Shown here piece after piece: positions 1-5,336 of a stretch of 5,336 nt of DNA. The notes below the pieces were generated by a model. That model was not told the DNA's origin, searched no databases, and was given only the letters and a program-made list of their open reading frames with translations. This DNA is from Tatlockia sp. (GTDB lineage: Bacteria > Cyanobacteriota > Cyanobacteriia > Cyanobacteriales > Chroococcidiopsidaceae), in the NCBI GenBank assembly GCA_013698215.1, contig JACCVJ010000065.1:1-5336 (forward strand), read 5' to 3'. Position 1 is the stretch's first letter; the number at the start of each line of letters is the position of its first letter. The position numbers were made by a program, and so were the translations under genes.

Positions 1-980
1 AATAAAAAATAAAAAGCCCAAATGATTAAGGCGAATAAGCTTAAATCAGTAACAATCCTAGCAATAATAATTGCATCGAAAGCTTTATAAATAGGCGATT
101 CTACAAATACAATGGCAATGCTATAAATCCAAATAACTATTTTAATTGGTAGAGAAATAGGTACGCGCATCCAAGTTGTATTATCTTGAAACCTTTGCCA
201 ATTGTAAAAAATTATAAAAAGCCAAGGCAAAAAACTGATTATTCCTAGAGTAAATGCTAATAAATATTTTTTAACTGTTTGAGTAAGATTAAATTTCTCT
301 AAAAGAATTACATAAATACTTTGTCCGATAGCAACAAATATAGAAAATAAAGAAGTATAAAAACCAATGGTTAAACTGACTGTATATAAAAGCCAAATTT
401 GTCTATTCTTAAGCCGGATAGCCCGTAAAAGAGCAATATTTGAACTCAAAATAGTAACTATCCATAAACTGTAAGGACGTGCTTCTTGAGAATAGGCTAC
501 ATAAAAAGGAGAAACTGCAAAAAGTGCGACTGCAACCCAACTTATTAAAGGTGTTTTAAATAACTCCTGACATAACCAATAAACGCAAAGAATCGCTAAT
601 AAACCAAAAACAACTGACAAACTTCTAGTTGCAACAACTGAACTACCAAACCTTTGCACCCAAAACCTAGTTAATATAAAATAAAGTGGCGAATGTTCGG
701 GACTTTTGATTAAAGCTTTAATAGTAGCAGTTAAATCTTTTTGAACAGTCAAGTTTTGATACTTTTGTAAATCTCTTACACTAATAAATTTTAAACTAGC
801 AAGATTTTGAGTAACTTCTTGTTTTGTATAACCAGCAACTCTAATAGAAGTAGCAACCTCATCCACCCAATAGACTTTATTTTCAATATTAGTAATTCTA
901 AAAAATATACCCAAGAAAATAATGATTATGAATAAAACAAACCAGGTTTTAGGAATAGTTTTAATATTTAGTCGCAACAT
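1..980 (-). CDS. Glycosyltransferase family 39 (ArnT/PMT-like) membrane protein, 3' end beyond window
   Basis: Reverse-strand translation from ATG 980-978 stays open for 326 codons to the window edge, so the C-terminus is missing. An in-frame TAA lies directly before the ATG, which fixes the upstream limit. Visible: a first membrane helix at residues 13-27; an acidic pair in the first non-cytoplasmic loop (YWVDE, D40-E41), where GT-C enzymes keep the catalytic Asp; SPEHSPLYF (93-101), matching the family HPPLYY-type motif; and YSQEARPYSL (163-172), the Q-E-A-R-x-Y signature of bacterial GT39 proteins. Several hydrophobic helices follow. Family members transfer a sugar from a polyprenyl-phosphate donor to lipid or protein acceptors on the outer face of the inner membrane; the substrate here cannot be told. 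The gene is much more AT-rich (roughly 30% GC by eye) than its neighbours and has no HIP1 site. Family call is firm, substrate unknown. Confidence 0.85.
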   Translation of the reverse strand, partial: MLRLNIKTIPKTWFVLFIIIIFLGIFFRITNIENKVYWVDEVATSIRVAGYTKQEVTQNLASLKFISVRDLQKYQNLTVQKDLTATIKALIKSPEHSPLYFILTRFWVQRFGSSVVATRSLSVVFGLLAILCVYWLCQELFKTPLISWVAVALFAVSPFYVAYSQEARPYSLWIVTILSSNIALLRAIRLKNRQIWLLYTVSLTIGFYTSLFSIFVAIGQSIYVILLEKFNLTQTVKKYLLAFTLGIISFLPWLFIIFYNWQRFQDNTTWMRVPISLPIKIVIWIYSIAIVFVESPIYKAFDAIIIARIVTDLSLFALIIWAFYFL

Positions 981-1000
981 TTATTTGGGAATTTGCCAAC

Positions 1001-1027
1001 AACATAGATAATTAAATTGGTTGACAA
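1001..1027 (-). promoter_or_regulatory. Weak candidate promoter for the GT39 gene
   Basis: On the minus strand TTGTCA (plus 1022-1027) is followed after 15 bp by TATGTT (plus 1001-1006), a -35/-10-like pair that would start transcription a short distance before the ATG at 980. Matches and spacing are only fair, and the AT-rich context makes chance matches easy. No clear Shine-Dalgarno sequence precedes the ATG. Confidence 0.25.
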
Positions 1028-1040
1028 TCTGGTATTACAT

Positions 1041-1073
1041 AAAAAAATAACAACACTAAATCATGTTGTTATT
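1041..1073 (-). terminator. Intrinsic terminator downstream of the SRPBCC gene
   Basis: AATAACAACA (1046-1055) and TGTTGTTATT (1064-1073) form a perfect 10-bp inverted repeat around an 8-nt loop. Read on the minus strand, the stem runs into a T tract (complement of the A run 1041-1047). It sits 25 nt beyond the stop of the SRPBCC gene, so it would end the PKS-SRPBCC transcript and separate it from the glycosyltransferase. The stem is AT-rich, so efficiency may be moderate. Confidence 0.65.
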
Positions 1074-1097
1074 ACACTAACGATGTTCAAAAAAATA

Positions 1098-1742
1098 TTA
1101 TTTTTTGAGCGATCGCTTTTCAACCTCTTTCTTCAAAGCTACCATTGTATTTTCTAAAGTATTTTTATATACACTATAGAATACACCACGAGCAGCAATA
1201 GCACCGGGATCGGCGTTGACTTGGTGAAGAATCAAAACTTGATTGGGAGGTGCGCCAGGATAGGGTGAAACTGGCTCTATCCGCCAAGCACCTTGTAGAG
1301 ACTTCAAATCGCCTTCGACAAGACTAAAAGCAATTTGTTTAGGGTAAGTTTCTTTGACAGCAATTCGCACACGGGCTTTTTTAGTAATCACAAAAACTCG
1401 AATAAGTTGGACTTGCTCAAAAACTTTGCGATCGCGATCGTTTTGAACTAGCTTGCTACTAACTACACTAGGCAAAAAACGATAGAAATTATTGTAGTCG
1501 GTCAATACTTGCCAAGCAATTGCAGGGGTTGCTGTTACAAGTACCTTACCTGTATATTTGCCGTTGCTTCCTGTAACCAAACTTTTCCCTTGGCGTAAGG
1601 CTACGCGCTCCGTAGCGGGGAGACGATCGAGGGCGCTATTAAATAGCTCGGCTTTGGCGGGAATTGTAGCTAATGATATGTTAAGAGCCGCACTTATCCC
1701 AACCGTAAATAAACGGCAGTATTTCTGTAGACTTGTAGCCAT
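1098..1742 (-). CDS. Exported SRPBCC (cyclase/dehydrase-like) family protein
   Basis: A 214-residue protein. The N-terminus looks like a Sec signal peptide: K7/R10, a hydrophobic stretch 11-27, and an A-x-A site at 29-31 (PAKA) giving cleavage before E32. The mature part has the START/SRPBCC ligand-binding pattern: KVLVTATPAIAWQVLTDY (66-83) leading into FYRFLPSV (86-93), then FEQVQ, KKARVRIAV and FSLVEGDL strands, and a long C-terminal helix from about 188. The SRPBCC fold makes a deep hydrophobic cavity that binds lipids or polyketide-like molecules; similar exported proteins are widespread in cyanobacteria and mostly uncharacterised. No catalytic residue can be named. The start lies 17 bp after the PKS stop, on the same strand and with no terminator between, so co-transcription is likely, but no good ribosome binding site is seen. 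Residues 39-51 are encoded by a repeat-like GC-rich segment (1591-1627). Confidence 0.8.
   Translation of the reverse strand: MATSLQKYCRLFTVGISAALNISLATIPAKAELFNSALDRLPATERVALRQGKSLVTGSNGKYTGKVLVTATPAIAWQVLTDYNNFYRFLPSVVSSKLVQNDRDRKVFEQVQLIRVFVITKKARVRIAVKETYPKQIAFSLVEGDLKSLQGAWRIEPVSPYPGAPPNQVLILHQVNADPGAIAARGVFYSVYKNTLENTMVALKKEVEKRSLKK
1591..1627. repeat. Small dispersed repeat-like GC-rich palindromic segment inside the SRPBCC gene
   Basis: The segment contains GCTACG (1600-1605), a 5-nt spacer and CGTAGC (1611-1616), a perfect 6-bp inverted repeat, flanked by GGCGTAAG and GGGGAGACGATCG. These words resemble the building blocks of the very small mobile repeats described in cyanobacterial genomes (GGCGTAGCC / CTCCGTAGC / GGAGACG type). 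It is in frame and encodes residues 39-51 (D39 to Q51), just after the predicted signal-peptide cleavage site. Its base composition stands out from the surrounding gene. Membership of a repeat family is inferred from word similarity only. Confidence 0.45.
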
Positions 1743-1759
1743 AATTATTTTATTAATGC

Positions 1760-4228
1760 TTACTCAAACCAATAACGCTGTCTTTGAAAAGGGTAGGTAG
1801 GCAATACCACCAAGCGACGAAGATAATCTCGGTCAAAACCCGACCAGTTTACCCCTACCTCTTGTAAGTATAGTTCCCCCAAACAGTGCAAAAATTGACT
1901 GTAGCTTGCACTTTCTTGACGCAAACTCGATAATAGATCACCTTCAGTATTTGTATTCAAAATAGCAGGTCGGGGACTAATTTCTAAACAGATTTCATAA
2001 CCAGACGATGCCAAAGTTTGTAACCTTTGGGCAAACAACTTCCCCGTTAGTAATGGATGACGACACCAATACTGATAAGTTGCCACGTCTCCAGCAAAAC
2101 GGGCAATAAATTGGGTTTTGGGTGCTGAGTAACTAATTTTTTTGGCTACTTCCGTTAATAAACCTTCCTCCACGTTAGGTAATAACTGGCGATCGTGCGC
2201 CGCCATCAACTTCAAGCCATCTTCTAGGCTAAATACTCCCGCCACACACGCAGCCACATATTCGCCCACCTCATCACCCGTAACAGCGCCTGGTTGTATA
2301 CCCCAAGAAATCCATAACTCAGATAAAGCATACTCAAAGGCAAATAAAGCACTTTTGGCGTAGCTAGATCGGTTAAGTAAGGCGGATTCTTTTGGAGTGG
2401 GGTATAAAATTTCTAGCAATGGTACATCTATATAGTTAGTTGAAATTTCTGCACATTGGTCAATGGCTTGCCGAAAAGTCGGCTGAGTTTGGTAAAGCTG
2501 GTGTCCCATTGCATCTTGACAACCAAAATCTGTAAAGATAAAAGCTAGTTTTTTCGTACTACTATCTTTTATTTGTTCAAGGTGTAATGTAACTTTCTCT
2601 GCAACAAAATCCGCTAGTTGTTCGCCAAGCTGGGTAATTGAGGAAGTTACAACATATTGGCGATAATTAAAGTGCGATCGCCCAACGTTAGCAGTAAAGC
2701 AAATATCGCCGATATCTGCGCTCGTAGTAGCTAGGTAATCTTGATAACGAGCAGCCAACTGTGTGAGTGCTGTTTGAGTCTTTGCCGAGAGAGTGAATAT
2801 ATGTAAGGGGCGAACTACTTGGGCTAACTTCCGCTCTACTTGTGGCGCTTCAGCTACTACTACGTGGGCATTTGTGCCGCTAAAGCCAAAGGAACTTACT
2901 CCGGCGATACGTTGCTGTTGTCCCCTAGTCCAAGGAGTACCAGTTGCGACTTTTATCGGCAATTGCTCCCAATCAATATGCGGGTTAGGTTGTTGTAAAT
3001 GTAAATGTGGTGGAATTTCCTGTTGTTGCAGCGCCATCACGACTTTAATTAAACTAGCAATTCCGGCGGCGGCTTCTAAGTGACCGATATTTGTTTTTAC
3101 TGAGCCAATAATTAAGGGCGGTGCGGTGCTTCTTTGTCCAAATACCTCGCCCAAAGCTCCCACCTCAATCGGATCGCCTAAAGCTGTACCTGTACCGTGA
3201 GTTTCTAAATAACTTACTTGGTGAGGTTCAATTTTACTACGTTCTAAAGCTTGGCGAATAACCGCTTGTTGAGCGGGCCCATTGGGAACGGTTAGCCCAC
3301 TGCTGCGCCCATCGTGGTTGACGGCTGAACCAAGAATTATCGCCAAAATATTGTTTCCATCGGCTATAGCATCGCTCAGACGCTTGAGAACGATCGCCCC
3401 ACACCCTTCCGCCCGAACAAAGCCATCGGCAGCAGCATCAAAGGTTTTGCAATATTGTCCAGGGGTGAGCATTCGGGCTTTAGAAAAATTGATACTAACT
3501 TCTGGTAATAAAATTCGATTTACCCCAGCAGAAATCGCTAAATCGCACTCTCGATTTCGCAAACTGCCGATCGCTAAATGCACCGCCACCAAAGACGACG
3601 AGCAAGCGGTATCTACCGACATACTTGGCCCCGTCAACCCCAAAATATAAGATAAGCGTCCCGAAGCCATGCTGTGAGCATTGCCTGTAGCTAAATAAGC
3701 ATCAATTTCTGAGGCGTTTTTAGTTAGCAATCGATGCCAATAATCGTTACCGCAAATACCTACAAATACTCCCGTTTGACTACCTGCTAGCCGATCTGGA
3801 GCAATACCCGCTCGTTCTAAAGCTTCCCAGCTTACTTCTAAAAGTAGACGTTGTTGAGGATCGAGGCTAATCGCTTCACGGGGAGAAATGCGGAAAAATT
3901 GCGCGTCAAAATCTTGTAAGTGAGGCACAAAACCACCGTAGCGGCTATACATTTTCCCTGGAGTATTTGCCTCCGAGTCGTAATAAGCGTCTATATCCCA
4001 TCTATCGGCGGGAACTTCAGTAATTCCGCTTTTACCGTCAATTAATAGCTGCCAAAAATCTTCCGGGCGATCGCACAATTGCGGAAATCGACAACCTATA
4101 CCTACAATGGCGATCGGTTCATTTTTTGCTTTTTCCCAAGCTTCTAGCTTGGACTGCATTTGTTTAAGTGCTAGTAAGGCGCGTTTAGTCGGAGATAAAT
4201 CTTCTCCGGGTTCAAATTGATTGCTCAT
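1760..4228 (-). CDS. Type I polyketide synthase, KS plus degenerate AT, no ACP
   Basis: An 822-residue protein. Residues 1-34 are a helical linker (LSPTKRALLALKQMQSKLEA, 11-30) typical before cyanobacterial PKS ketosynthases. The KS spans about 37-460: IAIVGIGCRFP (39-49), active-site DTACSSS with C209, THGTGT with H344, K378, IGHLEAAAG with H383, and GTNAH (451-455). The Cys-His-His triad for decarboxylative condensation is complete. A KS-AT linker follows, then an AT-like region (about 560-822) that lacks the catalytic Ser and His but ends with the usual YPFQRQRYW motif. There is no ACP, KR, DH, ER or TE, so it must use carrier proteins and extender loading from elsewhere. The start is fixed by an in-frame TAA directly before ATG 4228; the AGG 2 nt upstream is too close for a normal Shine-Dalgarno. 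It probably leads an operon with the SRPBCC gene. The KS-AT call is secure; the product is unknown. Confidence 0.93.
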   Translation of the reverse strand: MSNQFEPGEDLSPTKRALLALKQMQSKLEAWEKAKNEPIAIVGIGCRFPQLCDRPEDFWQLLIDGKSGITEVPADRWDIDAYYDSEANTPGKMYSRYGGFVPHLQDFDAQFFRISPREAISLDPQQRLLLEVSWEALERAGIAPDRLAGSQTGVFVGICGNDYWHRLLTKNASEIDAYLATGNAHSMASGRLSYILGLTGPSMSVDTACSSSLVAVHLAIGSLRNRECDLAISAGVNRILLPEVSINFSKARMLTPGQYCKTFDAAADGFVRAEGCGAIVLKRLSDAIADGNNILAIILGSAVNHDGRSSGLTVPNGPAQQAVIRQALERSKIEPHQVSYLETHGTGTALGDPIEVGALGEVFGQRSTAPPLIIGSVKTNIGHLEAAAGIASLIKVVMALQQQEIPPHLHLQQPNPHIDWEQLPIKVATGTPWTRGQQQRIAGVSSFGFSGTNAHVVVAEAPQVERKLAQVVRPLHIFTLSAKTQTALTQLAARYQDYLATTSADIGDICFTANVGRSHFNYRQYVVTSSITQLGEQLADFVAEKVTLHLEQIKDSSTKKLAFIFTDFGCQDAMGHQLYQTQPTFRQAIDQCAEISTNYIDVPLLEILYPTPKESALLNRSSYAKSALFAFEYALSELWISWGIQPGAVTGDEVGEYVAACVAGVFSLEDGLKLMAAHDRQLLPNVEEGLLTEVAKKISYSAPKTQFIARFAGDVATYQYWCRHPLLTGKLFAQRLQTLASSGYEICLEISPRPAILNTNTEGDLLSSLRQESASYSQFLHCLGELYLQEVGVNWSGFDRDYLRRLVVLPTYPFQRQRYWFE
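1763..2551 (-). other. Degenerate acyltransferase (pseudo-AT) domain of the PKS
   Basis: This region (residues 560-822) aligns by eye with PKS acyltransferases but has lost every catalytic element. The N-terminal GQGSQ loop reads DFGCQ (567-571). The nucleophile elbow GHSxGEY reads GDEVGEY (651-657), with E653 (codon 2270-2272) in place of Ser. The AARGRLM stretch reads AAHDRQL (676-682), losing the Arg that holds the malonyl carboxylate. Between about residues 683 and 692, a segment of the order of 70-80 residues usual in the family is absent, including the NGPxSVVxSG part and the HAFH motif with the catalytic His. Flanking parts such as EYVAACVAGVFSLEDGLKL (656-674) are still close to consensus, so the domain probably keeps part of its fold but cannot transfer malonyl units. 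The size of the missing part is estimated from memory of the family. Confidence 0.85.
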
Positions 4229-4285
4229 TTACCTATATGGTCGCGCTAAGTTTGGAATTTGCGCGATCGCCAAGTTTCTAAATAA

Positions 4286-4291
4286 ACTATA
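4286..4291 (-). promoter_or_regulatory. Candidate -10 element for the PKS-SRPBCC operon
   Basis: On the minus strand TATAGT (complement of 4286-4291) matches the -10 consensus at five of six positions and would give a leader of roughly 50 nt before ATG 4228. No convincing -35 lies 16-18 bp upstream, so an activator might be needed or the match may be chance. A HIP1 palindrome (GCGATCGC, 4263-4270) lies in the leader. Confidence 0.3.
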
Positions 4292-4340
4292 TTTTAATCA
4301 ATAGTGCTGATTATTTTCCTACCCTCCAGCGCCTTAGTGT

Positions 4341-4369
4341 TTGATTTAGTCGGTTTGGTGTAGGATAGT
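4341..4369 (+). promoter_or_regulatory. Candidate promoter for tRNA-Pro
   Basis: TTGATT (4341-4346) and GATAGT (4364-4369) are separated by 17 bp, an ideal spacing with four of six matches in each hexamer. Transcription would start around 4376, about 20 nt before the mature tRNA 5' end, as expected for a short processed leader. TAGGAT (4361-4366) is an alternative -10 but gives only 14-bp spacing. Confidence 0.4.
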
Positions 4370-4395
4370 AAAGCGTGAAATGAAAGCATTTTTCG

Positions 4396-4469
<74 letters not shown>

Positions 4470-4523
4470 CTTAAATTGTACCTCTGCAAATTCTCGGTGT
4501 CTCAGGCTGACTTGATGGGAGAT

Positions 4524-4552
4524 TAGCAACGTTATGGATGTAAGCGTTGCTG
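4524..4552. repeat. Inverted repeat / hairpin after tRNA-Pro
   Basis: AGCAACG (4525-4531) and CGTTGCT (4545-4551) pair perfectly. G-U pairs at the outer end (4524/4552) and inside (4532/4544), plus one more A-T pair (4533/4543), extend the stem to about 10 bp around a 9-nt loop. No T run follows on either strand, so it is not a standard terminator. It could be a processing or regulatory structure in a transcript running from the tRNA, or a protein-binding palindrome. Confidence 0.45.
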
Positions 4553-4672
4553 AAAATTGGGGCGGCGATAGGCTACAACTTTCACTACCTTCGCAGTGAG
4601 TATGTACGAGCTTTTAAATCCCATTTAGCTCTCAACCAATCCCGTGCTTATTGCAGCAAGTTTGATGTTCTC

Positions 4673-4698
4673 TTGAAGGAGGCAGGCTGTACTATAAA
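4673..4698 (+). promoter_or_regulatory. Weak candidate promoter for the FAS1 gene
   Basis: TATAAA (4693-4698) is a good -10 hexamer 24 bp before the ATG at 4723. The nearest -35-like word, TTGAAG (4673-4678), is only 14 bp away, which is short. A purine-rich GAAGGAGG (4675-4682) lies about 40 nt before the ATG, too far to act as its ribosome binding site. No Shine-Dalgarno is seen at normal distance. Confidence 0.3.
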
Positions 4699-4722
4699 GT
4701 TGAACTATTTCAAAAATCTATC

Positions 4723-5139
4723 ATGGCTGATATTATCGCAACTGCTGTTAATGCCGGAAATTTTACTACCTTAGTAAAAGCAATTGAAAGTGCTGACCTA
4801 GTAGATTTGCTCAAAAGTGAAGGCTCTTATACAGTTTTTGCCCCCACCGACGAAGCCTTTTCTAAGTTGCCTCAAGAAGCTTTAGCGGCGTTACTCCAAG
4901 ACATCCCCAAACTTAAAAGAATCTTAACTTATCATGTAGTCTTTGGAGACGTAAGAGCAGAAGATTTGCAGCAAATTGAAGAAGCCGCCACTGTAGAAGG
5001 TTCAATCGTTGCTATTGAAAATAATAATGGTATTAAAGTTAATGACGCTAACGTTTTGCAAACAGATATTATTGCTGATAATGGTGTAATCCATATCATT
5101 GATGGCGTTTTAATCCCTGCATTAGTAGCGGCTGAGTAG
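4723..5139 (+). CDS. Fasciclin (FAS1) domain protein, single domain, no signal peptide
   Basis: A 138-residue protein that is essentially one FAS1 domain, the usual size for a single-domain member. It shows the N-terminal helix (TAVNAGNFTTLVKAIESADL, 7-26), the H1 motif YTVFAPTDEAFSKLP (36-50), the YH pair (Y70-H71) in LTYHVV, and the H2 motif GVIHIIDGVLIP (121-132). FAS1 domains are beta-rich adhesion or ligand-binding modules, in bacteria often extracellular or periplasmic. Here no signal peptide or membrane segment precedes the domain, which begins within the first few residues, so a cytoplasmic location or non-classical export is implied. ATG 4723 is chosen because the FAS1 pattern starts right after it and the upstream frame shows no family signal. 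The gene is monocistronic as far as can be seen, with a terminator hairpin 41 nt past the stop. Binding partner unknown. Confidence 0.93.
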   Translation: MADIIATAVNAGNFTTLVKAIESADLVDLLKSEGSYTVFAPTDEAFSKLPQEALAALLQDIPKLKRILTYHVVFGDVRAEDLQQIEEAATVEGSIVAIENNNGIKVNDANVLQTDIIADNGVIHIIDGVLIPALVAAE

Positions 5140-5179
5140 ATACTTGTATAATTTAGGCGATCGCTCTTTTTTGAAGTTC

Positions 5180-5222
5180 GCAAGTAAAGTAGAAGTATTT
5201 ATTCTGCTCTACTTGCATTTTA
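5180..5222 (+). terminator. Intrinsic terminator of the FAS1 gene
   Basis: GCAAGTA (5180-5186) pairs with TACTTGC (5210-5216). After one A-C mismatch, a further 7 bp (5188-5194 with 5202-5208, one G-U) close a 7-nt loop (5195-5201). The stem is followed by ATTTTA. Position shortly after the FAS1 stop and the long stem support a Rho-independent terminator, although the T tract is short. Confidence 0.6.
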
Positions 5223-5252
5223 TAAACAAATACATCTGCTGAAAGGATGATT

Positions 5253-5278
5253 TTTATCTGCCAGATAAATTATTTTTA
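5253..5278 (+). terminator. Possible second terminator hairpin
   Basis: TTTATCT (5253-5259) and AGATAAA (5263-5269) make a perfect 7-bp stem with a 3-nt GCC loop, followed by TTATTTTT. It would back up the hairpin at 5180-5216. The stem is AT-rich and short, so it could also be chance in this AT-rich tail. Confidence 0.35.
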
Positions 5279-5281
5279 AGA

Positions 5282-5318
5282 TTAATTTTGGTTTAAATAA
5301 TTTTTAAACTCAAATTAA
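5282..5318. repeat. AT-rich imperfect palindrome near window end
   Basis: TTAATTT (5282-5288) pairs with AAATTAA (5312-5318), and GTTTAAA (5291-5297) with TTTAAAC (5303-5309), leaving a mismatch plus a G-T pair between the two blocks and a 5-nt loop. The 37-bp near-palindrome could be a bidirectional terminator for a converging gene beyond the window, or a binding site. No coding sequence is seen around it. Confidence 0.45.
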
Positions 5319-5336
5319 CCTAATCTCAACCCACAA

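Larger units (their letters stand above)
4470..4722. other. Intergenic region between tRNA-Pro and FAS1 gene
   Basis: No convincing gene is seen in these 253 bp. The stretch holds one clear hairpin (4524-4552) and a possible promoter for the FAS1 gene near its end. An open frame crossing it (from about 4547) has no family resemblance and runs into the FAS1 gene in another frame. No tRNA, rRNA or riboswitch consensus was recognised. Confidence 0.5.

Noticed and set aside
1087..1108. TCAAAAAA/TTTTTTGA inverted repeat over the SRPBCC stop codon
   Set aside because: The stem is almost all A-T and overlaps the stop; the stronger terminator lies just downstream at 1041-1073.
3580..3630. Possibility that the KS is a decarboxylating KSQ or chain-length-factor type
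   Set aside because: The active-site Cys209 in DTACSSS is present, so it is not a Cys-to-Gln loading KS or a Cys-less partner subunit.
1558..3650. Several plus-strand open frames opposite the SRPBCC and PKS genes
   Set aside because: All lie antisense to strongly supported coding sequence, and their translations are low-complexity and Cys/Ser/Thr-rich, as expected for shadow frames.
4136..4152. Perfect 7-bp inverted repeat CCAAGCT/AGCTTGG with a 3-nt loop near the PKS 5' end
   Set aside because: It lies inside the codons of the N-terminal linker helix, and no T tract follows on the coding strand; likely a by-product of coding.
4547..4774. 75-codon open frame on the plus strand before and into the FAS1 gene
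   Set aside because: No recognisable family, an unusual composition, and it overlaps the start of the well-supported FAS1 gene in another frame.
4932..5183. 83-codon open frame on the minus strand over the FAS1 gene
   Set aside because: It is antisense to a clear FAS1 domain, with no family features of its own.

Overview
The window looks cyanobacterial. The octamer GCGATCGC (HIP1) occurs six times (starts near 1109, 1429, 2674, 4067, 4263 and 5157), where far less than one copy is expected at about 40% GC. The protein families (exported SRPBCC protein, cyanobacterial-style type I PKS, short FAS1 protein) agree. Genus cannot be fixed from the sequence.

Layout. Positions 1-980 (minus) hold the N-terminal part of a membrane glycosyltransferase of the GT39/ArnT-like type. 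It is open at the window edge and clearly more AT-rich than the rest. A 117-bp gap (981-1097) carries a minus-strand intrinsic terminator and a weak promoter candidate. Next come two minus-strand genes only 17 bp apart, probably one operon: a type I polyketide synthase (1760-4228) made only of ketosynthase plus an acyltransferase-like region, followed by a secreted SRPBCC ('cyclase/dehydrase') protein (1098-1742). The intergenic stretch 4229-4395 separates the PKS from a divergent tRNA-Pro(CGG) at 4396-4469. After a 253-bp leader with one hairpin comes a short fasciclin (FAS1) protein on the plus strand (4723-5139). It is followed by a well-formed terminator hairpin and two further AT-rich inverted repeats up to the window end.

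The most interesting element is the PKS. Its ketosynthase retains the full Cys-His-His triad. Its acyltransferase region has lost the catalytic Ser (GHSxG is now GDEVG), the GQGSQ loop, the carboxylate-binding Arg and the whole segment that normally holds the catalytic His (the HAFH region), yet the frame is open and the C-terminal YPFQRQRYW motif is intact. With no ACP, KR or TE in the protein or the window, this looks like a ketosynthase carrying a pseudo-acyltransferase scaffold that must work with partners elsewhere. The downstream SRPBCC protein may be a functional partner or a chance neighbour. Its signal peptide argues that it acts outside the cytoplasm.
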